NCBI RefSeq assembly: GCF_002887815.1
Contig: NZ_PDHO01000006.1
Coordinates: forward strand, 1-64,000
Source of the DNA: Mycobacterium sp. ENV421
GTDB taxonomy: Bacteria; Actinomycetota; Actinomycetes; Mycobacteriales; Mycobacteriaceae
DNA: 64,000 nucleotides
Direction: 5' to 3'
Shown here: positions 57,078-64,000 of the stretch, one piece after another
Numbering within the stretch: the stretch's first letter is position 1
Layout of the letters: every line of letters starts with the position of its first letter
Notes under the pieces: generated by a model
The model's database searches: none
What the model saw: the letters and a program-made list of their open reading frames with translations, nothing else
Told to the model about the DNA's origin: nothing
Made by a program: the position numbers and the translations under genes

Positions 57078-57851
57078 TTACAGCGGGGTGACGTAGTGGC
57101 CGGTGATGCCGCCATCGACCAGGAAGCTGGACCCGGTGATGAACGACGAGTCGTCGCTGGCCAGGAACGCCACCGCGGCGGCCAGCTCCTCCGGCTCGGC
57201 GAACCGGCCCATCGGCACGTGCACCAGTCGGCGGGCGGCCCGCTCGGGATCCTTGGCGAACAGCTCCCGTAACAGCGGCGTGTTCACCGGGCCGGGGCAC
57301 AGCGCATTGACCCGAATGCCTTGGCGCGCGTACTGGATTCCGAGTTCGCGCGACATCGCCAGCACGCCGCCCTTGGACGCGGTGTAGGAGATCTGGGAGG
57401 TGGCCGAACCGTTGACCGCCACGAACGAGGCGGTGTTGATGATCGAGCCGCGCTGCGCGGGCACCATGTGCCGCAGCGCGGCCTTGCAGCAGAAGAAGAC
57501 CGACTTCAGGTTGACGTCCTGCACCCGGTCCCAGGCGTCGATGCCGGTGTTCTCGATGAGGTCGTCGTCGGGCGGGCTGATACCCGCGTTGTTGAACGCG
57601 ATGTCGACGCCGCCGTGCAGCTCGAAAGCGGTGTCGAACAACCTATCCACCGCGACCTGATCGGAAACGTCGACCTGGACGAACGTCACGTTCAAGTCGT
57701 TGGCCACGGTCTTGCCGGTTGTCTCGTCGAGATCCCCGATGACGACGATCGCACCTTCGTCCCGCATCCGTTTGACGGCTGCGAGTCCGATACCGCTCGC
57801 CCCACCCGTGACGACGGCGACCTTGTCCTTGAGTCGCTGGGACAGATCCAT
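57078..57851 (-). CDS. Short-chain dehydrogenase/reductase (Rv2857c-like)
   Basis: A 257-residue NAD(P)-dependent oxidoreductase. The cofactor site is VAVVTGGASGIGLAAVKRM (about 11-29), with GDLDE favouring NAD(H). The structural motif is FNNAGIS and the catalytic residues are Ser/Tyr/Lys in INTASF ... YTASKGG. The C-terminus ends FLVDGGITGHYVTPL. In this island it is placed to oxidise an alcohol group to an aldehyde ahead of the aldehyde dehydrogenase. Its start is directly adjacent to the aldC stop. Confidence 0.9.
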   Translation of the reverse strand: MDLSQRLKDKVAVVTGGASGIGLAAVKRMRDEGAIVVIGDLDETTGKTVANDLNVTFVQVDVSDQVAVDRLFDTAFELHGGVDIAFNNAGISPPDDDLIENTGIDAWDRVQDVNLKSVFFCCKAALRHMVPAQRGSIINTASFVAVNGSATSQISYTASKGGVLAMSRELGIQYARQGIRVNALCPGPVNTPLLRELFAKDPERAARRLVHVPMGRFAEPEELAAAVAFLASDDSSFITGSSFLVDGGITGHYVTPL

Positions 57852-59216
57852 CTAGCTCTCCTCTACAGCAAAAAAGACGTTCTTGGTTTCGGTGAAGTGC
57901 AGGGGTGCGTCCGGGCCGAGTTCACGGCCGAGCCCCGACTGTTTGAAGCCGCCGAACGGGGTGTTATACCGGACCGACGAATGCGAGTTCACGCTCAGGT
58001 TGCCCGCCTCGACCGCGCGGGACACCCGCATGGCCCGCGACAGGTTGTCGGTCCAGATCGACCCGGACAGACCGTATTCGGTGTCATTGGCCAGCGCGAT
58101 GGCGTCGGCCTCGTCGTCGAACGGCAGCACCGCCACGACCGGTCCGAAGATCTCCTCGGTGACGGTGCGGTCGGTGCGTTGCGGGGTGAGCACCGTCGGC
58201 GGGAACCAGAAACCGGGTCCGCTCGGCGCCGAGCCGCGGAAAGCGACGCATCTGTCATCAGGTACGTAGGCGGCCACCGACTCGAAGTGCTTGCGCGACA
58301 CCAGCGGTCCCATCTCGGTGTCCCGGGCCGCGGGATCACCGACGACCAAGCCTTTGACGGCCGGCTCGAGCAGTTCCATGAACTTGTCGAACACGCTGCG
58401 CTGCACAAGAATCCGGCTGCGCGCACAGCAGTCCTGGCCGGCATTGTCGAACACGCCGTAGGGTGCGGTGGCCGCGGCCTTCTCCAGATCGCAGTCGGCG
58501 AACACGATGTTCGCGCTCTTGCCACCGAGCTCCAGGGTGACCCGCTTGACCTGGTTGGCCGCCCCGGCCATCACCTTGGTGCCGACCTCGGTCGAACCGG
58601 TGAACACGATCTTGCGGACATCGGGGTGGCTGATGAACCGCTCGCCGACCACCGAACCGCGGCCGGGCAGCACCTGGAACAGGTCCTTGGGCAGGCCGGC
58701 TTCCACCGCGAGCTCACCGAGCCGCATCGAGGTCAGCGGCGTCCACTCGGCCGGTTTGAGCACCACCGCGTTGCCTGCGGCCAGCGCGGGCGCGAAGCCC
58801 CACGCCGCGATCGGCATCGGGAAGTTCCACGGCGTGATCACCCCGATCACACCCATCGGCTCGTTGAACGTCACATCCAGGCCACCGGCCACCGGAATCT
58901 GCTTGCCCGACAAGCGCTCCGGGCTGGCCGAATAGAACTGCAGCACGTCGCGCACATGTCCGGCCTCCCACTCGGCCGCGCCGATCGGATGACCGGAGTT
59001 GGCCACCTCCAGGGCGGCCAGCTCCCCGACATGCGCGTCGACTGCGGCGGCGAACGCCCGCAATGCGGCCGCCCGCTCGGCGGGCGCCTGTGCGGCCCAG
59101 ACCTTTTGGGCGACCTTGGCGCGCGCAACGGCGTCGTCGACGCCGGCGACATCGGTCAGCTCCACCGTGCGCAGCGACTCTTCCGTGGCCGGATTGACCA
59201 GTTCGGTTGTACTCAA
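57852..59216 (-). CDS. aldC: NAD(P)-dependent aldehyde dehydrogenase AldC
   Basis: A 454-residue enzyme from TTG 59216, which overlaps the amidotransferase stop by 4 bases (TTGA); GGAAAGAG precedes it. Conserved blocks: VITPWNFPMPIAAWGFAPALAAGN, FTGSTEVGTKVM, LELGGKSANIVF (general-base Glu), NAGQDCCARSRILVQ (nucleophilic Cys), EEIFGPVVAVLPFD, NSHSSVRYNTPFGGFKQSGLGRE. It is close to gamma-glutamyl-gamma-aminobutyraldehyde/betaine-type dehydrogenases and orthologous by order to Rv2858c. It probably oxidises a gamma-glutamyl-linked aldehyde. Confidence 0.92.
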   Translation of the reverse strand: MSTTELVNPATEESLRTVELTDVAGVDDAVARAKVAQKVWAAQAPAERAAALRAFAAAVDAHVGELAALEVANSGHPIGAAEWEAGHVRDVLQFYSASPERLSGKQIPVAGGLDVTFNEPMGVIGVITPWNFPMPIAAWGFAPALAAGNAVVLKPAEWTPLTSMRLGELAVEAGLPKDLFQVLPGRGSVVGERFISHPDVRKIVFTGSTEVGTKVMAGAANQVKRVTLELGGKSANIVFADCDLEKAAATAPYGVFDNAGQDCCARSRILVQRSVFDKFMELLEPAVKGLVVGDPAARDTEMGPLVSRKHFESVAAYVPDDRCVAFRGSAPSGPGFWFPPTVLTPQRTDRTVTEEIFGPVVAVLPFDDEADAIALANDTEYGLSGSIWTDNLSRAMRVSRAVEAGNLSVNSHSSVRYNTPFGGFKQSGLGRELGPDAPLHFTETKNVFFAVEES

Positions 59217-59941
59217 TTCACTCTTTCCGTTGTGTAGGCCCGGGCCGCCTCGACCAGGCCGGCGAACACGCGAAGATCGTCCAGGGTTTCCTCGGGATGC
59301 CATTGCACGGCCAGGACGAAAACGTCCCCCGGCACCTCGACGGCCTCGATCACACCCTCACCGTCGAAGGCGCTGATCATCAGTCCGTCGCCGAGCCGGT
59401 CGATGGCCTGGTGGTGGTAGCACTGCGCATTCGTGCTCTCGCCGATCAGGCCGGCCAGCCGGCTACCCGCCACGGTGCTGATCGTCGAGGTGGTGAAGAC
59501 CGCGTTGCCCTGCTGATGACGGGTGTGCCCGACGACGTCGGGCAGGTGCTGGTGCAGTGTGCCGCCCAGTGCCACGTTGAGCACCTGCGCCCCGCGGCAG
59601 ATGCCGAGCACCGGCAGGTGCCGGCGGATCGCCGCGGCAACCAGCGCGAGCTCCCAGGCGTCGCGAACACGGTCCGGCACGTCGGTGGCCGGGTGCGCAT
59701 CATGGCCGTATGCGGACGGATCGACATCGCGGCCGCCGGTGATGATCAGACCGTCGATGCCGTCCAGGATCCGCTCGACGATGCCGGCGTCCACCGGTTG
59801 CGGCGGGAGCAGTGTGGCGATGCCCCCGGCCAGCGTGACGCCTTCGATGTAGATGCCGGGCAGGAAGCTGGCGTGCACATCCCAGACGCCGGTCTGAGCC
59901 TGCTGGAGATACGTCGTGAGGCCCACGACGGGACGGAGCAA
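59213..59941 (-). CDS. Class I glutamine amidotransferase, gamma-glutamyl hydrolase type (PuuD-like)
   Basis: A 242-residue peptidase C26-type enzyme. I prefer TTG 59941, which follows GAGAGGGAGACC, over TTG 59965, which overlaps glnA4. The nucleophile elbow is GICRGAQVLNVALGGTLHQHL, and the His-Glu dyad is in LAVQWHPEETLDDLR. This PuuD-like group hydrolyses gamma-glutamyl-amine intermediates to release glutamate. It matches Rv2859c but lacks that protein's repetitive N-terminal extension. It overlaps aldC by 4 bases. Confidence 0.9.
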   Translation of the reverse strand: MLRPVVGLTTYLQQAQTGVWDVHASFLPGIYIEGVTLAGGIATLLPPQPVDAGIVERILDGIDGLIITGGRDVDPSAYGHDAHPATDVPDRVRDAWELALVAAAIRRHLPVLGICRGAQVLNVALGGTLHQHLPDVVGHTRHQQGNAVFTTSTISTVAGSRLAGLIGESTNAQCYHHQAIDRLGDGLMISAFDGEGVIEAVEVPGDVFVLAVQWHPEETLDDLRVFAGLVEAARAYTTERVN

Positions 59942-59951
59942 GGTCTCCCTC

Positions 59952-61391
59952 TCAGAGCCGCTCAAAACCGCGCACCCTCTCCCAGTCGGTGACCGCGGAG
60001 TTGAACGCCGCCAGCTCGACGCGGGCGTTGTTCAGGTAGTGCTCCACGACGTCGTCGCCGAACACCTCGCGCGCCACCGCCGAACCCTCGAACAGCGCGG
60101 CCGCCTCGGCCAGCGTGGTCGGCAGCCGCTCGGCCCCACTGGTGTAGGCGTTGCCGTCAACCGCATCGGGCAGCTCCAACCCGTTGTCGATGCCGTACAG
60201 CCCGCCGGCGATCAGCGCCGCCACCGCGAGGTACTGGTTGACGTCACCGCCGGGGGCGCGACACTCCATCCGCATCCCGGATCCGTGGCCGACCACCCGC
60301 AACGCGCAGGTGCGGTTGTCCATGCCCCACGCGATCGCAGTCGGCGCGAAGCTGCCGTCGACAAACCGCTTGTAGGAGTTGATGTTCGGGGCATAGAACA
60401 GCGTCAGCTGGCGCAGCGTGGCGAGCTGACCGGCGATGAAGCTGCGGAACATCGACGACATGCCGAGCTCGTCGGAGTCATCAGCGAACACCGCGGAGCC
60501 GTCGGTGCCACGGAACGAGATGTGAATGTGGCAGCTGTTTCCTTCCCGCTCATCGTATTTCGCCATGAACGTCAGGCTCTTGCCGTGCTGATCGGCGATC
60601 TCTTTCGCGCCGTTCTTGTAGATCGTGTGGTTGTCGCACGTGACCAGCGCGTCGGCGTACCGGAACCCGATCTCCTGCTGGCCGAGGTTGCATTCGCCCT
60701 TGACGCCCTCGCAGTACATGCCGGCACCGGCCATCCCGTTACGGATGTCGCGCAGCAACGGCTCCATCCGCGTCGACGCCAGCATCGCGTAGTCGATGTT
60801 GTAGTCGGTGGCCGGAGTGATGTTGCGGTAGCCCGCCTTCCAGGCGTCGCGGTAGCTCGTGTCGAACGCCATGAACTCGAGTTCGGTCGCGGCGACCGCA
60901 CACATGTCGCGTTCGGCCAGCCGGTCGAGCTGTTTGCGCAGGATGCCGCGCGGCGCCTGGCTCACCGGCCGGCCGTCGGTCCAGGACAGGTCGGCCATCA
61001 CCAGTGCGGTGGCCGGGAGCCACGGGATACGGCGCAGCGTGCTGAAATCCGGGGTCATCACCATGTCGCCGTAGCCGGTCTCCCAGCTCGAGATCGCGTA
61101 ACCGTCGACCGTGTTGTTGTCGACGTCCACGGCCAGCAGGTAGTTGCAGCACTCGGCGCCGTGGGCGGCGACATCGTCGACGAACAATTCGGCCGAGATC
61201 CGCTTGCCGGTGAGCCGGCCCTGCATATCGGCAAAGGCCACGATCACCGTGTCGATCTCACCGGCGGCGACCATGGCTTCCAACTCGGCCTGCAGCAACA
61301 GACCTGGCCGGCGGCGGCCGGCACCATCAGGCGTCACGCGTGCCCCTCTCGATAGCCCGGGATCGGGTTGATTAGACGGAAAGTCAACCAT
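59952..61391 (-). CDS. glnA4: Glutamine synthetase-like gamma-glutamyl-amine ligase GlnA4
   Basis: A 479-residue GS-fold ligase (GS-II/PuuA group). The N-terminal beta-grasp is followed by the catalytic barrel, with TELEFMAFDT (about 167-176), GECNLGQQEIGFRYADAL, YDEREGNSCHIHISFRG, NSYKRFVDGSFAP and CRAPGGDVNQYLAVAALIAGG carrying the metal and glutamate sites. The adenylylation Tyr loop of true GlnA is not seen. Such enzymes join glutamate to putrescine, polyamines or ethanolamine; GlnA4 of Streptomyces coelicolor is reported to use ethanolamine. First gene of the five-gene minus-strand operon. Confidence 0.92.
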   Translation of the reverse strand: MVDFPSNQPDPGLSRGARVTPDGAGRRRPGLLLQAELEAMVAAGEIDTVIVAFADMQGRLTGKRISAELFVDDVAAHGAECCNYLLAVDVDNNTVDGYAISSWETGYGDMVMTPDFSTLRRIPWLPATALVMADLSWTDGRPVSQAPRGILRKQLDRLAERDMCAVAATELEFMAFDTSYRDAWKAGYRNITPATDYNIDYAMLASTRMEPLLRDIRNGMAGAGMYCEGVKGECNLGQQEIGFRYADALVTCDNHTIYKNGAKEIADQHGKSLTFMAKYDEREGNSCHIHISFRGTDGSAVFADDSDELGMSSMFRSFIAGQLATLRQLTLFYAPNINSYKRFVDGSFAPTAIAWGMDNRTCALRVVGHGSGMRMECRAPGGDVNQYLAVAALIAGGLYGIDNGLELPDAVDGNAYTSGAERLPTTLAEAAALFEGSAVAREVFGDDVVEHYLNNARVELAAFNSAVTDWERVRGFERL

Positions 61392-61426
61392 TGGATGCCG
61401 CCGTCGCGACGGCGTCGTCGTCCAGG

Positions 61427-61479
61427 TTTACATAAACGTCACTCCAAAGGTAGGACACCAGACCAATAGCACTCTATTG
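61427..61479. promoter_or_regulatory. Divergent promoter/operator region of glnA4 and the APC permease
   Basis: The 148-base gap holds two perfect dyads: GTTTA-CA-TAAAC (61427-61438) and CAATAG-CACT-CTATTG (61464-61479). The second is flanked by a looser pair, GTAGGACA (61450-61457) and TGTCCCTAC. TTTACA (61428-61433) and TAGGAC (61451-61456) are 17 bases apart and could be -35/-10 elements for the permease; TATTGT (61475-61480) is another possible -10. The GntR product of this island is the likely ligand. Confidence 0.6.
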
Positions 61480-61539
61480 TCCCTACTCAGGAGAGCGCCG
61501 GTGGGCGCCTCTTCGTAATGACGCCCAGAAGGAGACACC

Positions 61540-63111
61540 GTGCCAGAGGGTCACGAACTACTCGACGACGACGAAAAGCACCTCGCCAGCCTCGGGTATA
61601 CCCAGGAGCTGCACCGGTCCTGGTCCGGCTTCAGCAATTTCGCCATCTCGTTCTCGATCATCTCGATCCTGGCCGGCTGCTTCACCTCGTTCGGCCTGGG
61701 CTGGAACAACGGCGGCCCGGCGGCCATCGCCTGGGGCTGGCCGATCCTGTCGGTCTTCATCCTGCTCATCGGGCTGTGCATGTCCGAGCTGGTGTCGGCA
61801 TTCCCCACATCGGGCGGAATCTATTGGTGGGCAGCCAAACTGGGCGGTCCCAAAGCCGGCTACTACACCGGCTGGCTGAACCTGATCGGCCTGATCGCCA
61901 TCCTGGCGTCGGTGGCCTACGGATCGGCGACCTTCCTTGATCTGACGCTCGGCACGTTCAGCGAGAGTTGGCTGGCCGGCTACAGCCTGACCCGGACATT
62001 CGTCATGTTCCTCGTCATCCTGGTGATCGTCGCGACCATCAACATCTTCTCCAGCCACCTGCTGGCCGTGATCAACAACATCTCGGTGTGGTGGCACGTC
62101 ATCGGCGCAGCCGCAGTGATCGTGATCCTGTGGCTGATCCCCGCCCAGCACGCCAGCTTCTCCACGGTCTTCGCGACCACGGTCAACAACACCGGCTTCT
62201 TCGGCGGATCCACCTCCGGTTTCGGCTTCCTGCTGTTCGTGCTGCCGATGTCGGCGATCCTCACGCAGTACACCATCACCGGCTATGACGCGTCGGCACA
62301 CTTGTCCGAGGAGACCAAGAGTGCGGCCGATGGCGCGGCCAAAGGCATCTGGCGGTCGATCTTCTATTCCACGATCGGCGGCTGGATCCTGCTGCTGAGC
62401 TTCCTGTTCGCCGTCCAGGACGTCGATGGCGTGACCACGGGCGGTGGCGCGGTCGCCACCATCTTCAGCCAGGCGATGGACTCCAAGTGGGTGGCGATCG
62501 TGCTGCTGATCTCCACCGCAGGGCAGCTGTTCTGCACCACGGCGTGCCAGACCAGCGCCTCGCGGATGCTGTTCGCGTTCAGCCGCGACCGGGCGGTGCC
62601 CGGCCATCAGCTGTGGTCCAAACTCAGCACGAAGAAGGTGCCCGCCAACGCCGTCATGGTCACCGCGGTGATCGCGGCCATCTTGACGCTGCCCGCCCTG
62701 GTCCAGGTGGACATCAATGGCGCCCCGGTGCCGATCGCCTTCTTCGCGGTGGTCTCGATCGGGGTGGTCGGCCTCTATCTGTGCTTCGCAGTGCCGATCT
62801 ACTTCCGCTGGAAAGCCGGCGACTCGTTCCCCCTGGGCAAATGGAACCTCCGTGGGCATCACAAGTGGATGGCACCTCTGGCGTTGGCCGAGATCATCAT
62901 CACCTCGATCATCGCGATGTTCCCCACCTCGATCGGCGGCGCGCCATGGGACGCGAGCTTCGAGTGGAAGTTCGTCAACTACACCCCACTGGTGGTCGGC
63001 GGCGTGCTGATCCTGCTGTACATCTACTGGCACGCGTCGGTGAAGAACTGGTTCACCGGGCCGGTGCGGCAAATCGACCTCACCGGTGAGGAACTGGAGG
63101 GGGTTTCCTAA
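61540..63111 (+). CDS. APC superfamily amine/amino acid permease (GABA permease-like, BAT1 type)
   Basis: A 523-residue transporter starting at GTG 61540 after AGAAGGAG. A 30-residue N-terminal tail ends LGYTQELHRSWSGFSNFAISFSIISIL, the typical start of the eukaryotic BAT1/bacterial GABA-choline-like group. About 12 helices follow, with GYDASAHLSEETKSAADGAAKGIWRS as the conserved central loop. It should import the amine processed by the divergently encoded GlnA4 pathway, for example ethanolamine, putrescine or GABA. A strong intrinsic terminator follows. Confidence 0.9.
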   Translation: MPEGHELLDDDEKHLASLGYTQELHRSWSGFSNFAISFSIISILAGCFTSFGLGWNNGGPAAIAWGWPILSVFILLIGLCMSELVSAFPTSGGIYWWAAKLGGPKAGYYTGWLNLIGLIAILASVAYGSATFLDLTLGTFSESWLAGYSLTRTFVMFLVILVIVATINIFSSHLLAVINNISVWWHVIGAAAVIVILWLIPAQHASFSTVFATTVNNTGFFGGSTSGFGFLLFVLPMSAILTQYTITGYDASAHLSEETKSAADGAAKGIWRSIFYSTIGGWILLLSFLFAVQDVDGVTTGGGAVATIFSQAMDSKWVAIVLLISTAGQLFCTTACQTSASRMLFAFSRDRAVPGHQLWSKLSTKKVPANAVMVTAVIAAILTLPALVQVDINGAPVPIAFFAVVSIGVVGLYLCFAVPIYFRWKAGDSFPLGKWNLRGHHKWMAPLALAEIIITSIIAMFPTSIGGAPWDASFEWKFVNYTPLVVGGVLILLYIYWHASVKNWFTGPVRQIDLTGEELEGVS

Positions 63112-63154
63112 ACACTGCAGGAGACCACACCCCAGGCCCTCCGTGAGGCGGGCC

Positions 63155-63193
63155 CCGCGCCCCTCGTGCCCCAGGCCGAGGGGCGCGGTTTTT
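63155..63193 (+). terminator. Rho-independent terminator after the permease
   Basis: A perfect 12-bp stem, CCGCGCCCCTCG (63155-63166) / CGAGGGGCGCGG (63177-63188), with a 10-base loop and TTTTT (63189-63193). It is 43 bases after the permease stop. Confidence 0.9.
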
Positions 63194-63213
63194 GTGACCG
63201 GCGTCTAGGCTCG

Positions 63214-63239
63214 GGTTAAGAATCGTTCGTCGCGGGTAA
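63214..63239 (+). promoter_or_regulatory. Putative SigF-type promoter of the amidotransferase gene
   Basis: GGTT (63214-63217), a 16-base spacer and GGGTAA (63234-63239) match the mycobacterial SigF consensus (GTTT-N15-17-GGGTAT) closely. The start codon lies 45 bases downstream of the -10 element. Confidence 0.65.
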
Positions 63240-63284
63240 ATAGGAACGCCGAAGACAGCGAAACAGACGGGATTGGTCGTAACG

Positions 63285-64000
63285 ATGTGTGGAGCGGCGG
63301 GTGAAGTCCGTCTCGACAATCAGGCCCCCGATGTGGCCGCGGTGGCTGCAATGGCGGAGACGATGGAGCCCCGCGGGCCGGACGCGTCGGGTGTGTGGTC
63401 ACAGGGGCGCGTGGCGCTCGGCCATCGCCGGTTGAAGATCATCGACCTGTCCGACGCCGGCGCCCAGCCGATGGTCGACGCCGAGCTCGGACTGACCATC
63501 GCCTGGAACGGCTGTATCTACAACTACGAAGCTCTGCGCGACGAACTCGCCGGTCATGGCTACCGGTTCTTCTCCCACAGCGACACCGAGGTGTTGCTCA
63601 AGGCCTACCACCACTGGGGTGACCGGTTCGTCGACCGCTTGTCCGGCATGTTCGCCTTCGCGATCACCGAACGAGACAGCGGACGCGTACTGCTCGGCCG
63701 GGACCGGCTCGGCATCAAACCCCTGTACATCAGCGAAGATTCCCACCGCATCCGGTTCGCGTCATCACTGCCTGCCCTGCTGGCCGGCGGCGGAGTCGAC
63801 ACCCGCATCGACCCGATCGCGTTGCACCACTACCTGACCTTCCATTCGGTGGTCCCGGCACCGCGCACCATCCTGTGCGGGGTCCGCAAGCTCTCCCCCG
63901 GCACCCTGCTGGCCATCGAACCCGACGGCAAGCGACGTGAGATCACTTACTGGGAACCGGATTTCAGCCGTCGCGCGGACCGGTCCGACTGGAGCGAACG
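63285..64000 (+). CDS. N-acetylglutaminylglutamine amidotransferase (asparagine synthase family), partial
   Basis: The first 238 codons are present and run off the window edge with no stop. Cys2 (MCGAAGE) is the class II glutaminase nucleophile. The glutaminase domain shows EPRGPDASGVWSQGRVALGHRRLKIIDLS, WNGCIYNYEALRDEL, SDTEVLLKAYHHWGD and LLGRDRLGIKPLYI. The segment DPIALHHYLTFHSVVPAPRTI and the overall spacing fit NAGGN amidotransferase better than AsnB. That enzyme makes the osmoprotectant N-acetylglutaminylglutamine amide. The partner N-acetyltransferase/ligase gene is expected just beyond the window. ATG 63285 is used. Confidence 0.85.
   Translation, partial: MCGAAGEVRLDNQAPDVAAVAAMAETMEPRGPDASGVWSQGRVALGHRRLKIIDLSDAGAQPMVDAELGLTIAWNGCIYNYEALRDELAGHGYRFFSHSDTEVLLKAYHHWGDRFVDRLSGMFAFAITERDSGRVLLGRDRLGIKPLYISEDSHRIRFASSLPALLAGGGVDTRIDPIALHHYLTFHSVVPAPRTILCGVRKLSPGTLLAIEPDGKRREITYWEPDFSRRADRSDWSE

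Noticed and set aside
57321..59237. 638-codon plus-strand frame opposite the SDR and aldC genes
   Set aside because: An antisense shadow caused by high third-position GC; composition is His/Arg/Gly-rich with no domain.

Overview
The window is high-GC actinobacterial DNA, almost certainly from a Mycobacterium, probably a fast-growing Mycolicibacterium-type species. It encodes mycothiol disulfide reductase, the ECF sigma factor SigC, the efflux pump EfpA and a long Gly/Pro-rich IF-2. Its gene order follows the M. tuberculosis block Rv2831 to Rv2860c (echA16, dinF, nrnA, rbfA, infB, ylxR, nusA, rimP, Rv2843, Rv2844, proS, efpA, cysG, cobB, cobO, Rv2850c, Rv2851c, mqo, Rv2854, mtr, SDR, aldC, amidotransferase, glnA4). 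Orthology is judged from memory of these proteins, not from a search.

Layout. 1-6060: echA16, a large secreted GH18-like protein, a methyltransferase remnant and dinF. 6086-14013: the transcription/translation operon rimP-nusA-[FAD oxidoreductase]-ylxR-infB-rbfA-nrnA on the minus strand, with an extra flavoprotein gene between nusA and ylxR. 14114-24980: a lipoprotein, a ferritin-like protein, proS, a PCD/VOC-like protein, an odd ABC exporter pair, an NCS1 nucleobase permease and two adjacent EfpA-type pumps. 25014-32118: siroheme/cobalamin genes (cysG, cobB, cobO, a chelatase-like AAA+/VWA protein), a GNAT and mqo. 32241-34683: a hydrolase and mtr.

Accessory blocks then interrupt the conserved backbone. 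34855-41342 is a DeoR regulator-APC permease-FGGY kinase-GlpA-like dehydrogenase-FAD/NAD oxidoreductase operon, bracketed by two related palindromic elements. 41429-44431 is a cobalt/nickel ECF importer with an ArsR sensor and a putative operator, in the place where M. tuberculosis has nicT. 44510-54217 is a copper-related island: zinc-finger membrane protein, His-rich secreted proteins, DUF5134 protein, CopD/CtaG protein, copper chaperone, P1B ATPase and SigC. It also holds a frameshifted superoxide dismutase gene.

56317-63111 is a divergent gamma-glutamyl-amine catabolic island: glnA4, a gamma-glutamyl hydrolase-like amidotransferase, an aldehyde dehydrogenase, a short-chain dehydrogenase and a GntR regulator facing an APC permease. 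Its enzyme set fits oxidation of an amino-alcohol such as ethanolamine after glutamylation. The window ends inside an N-acetylglutaminylglutamine amidotransferase gene (osmoprotectant synthesis) preceded by a good SigF-type promoter. I saw no tRNA, rRNA, CRISPR array, insertion-sequence transposase, prophage or riboswitch.
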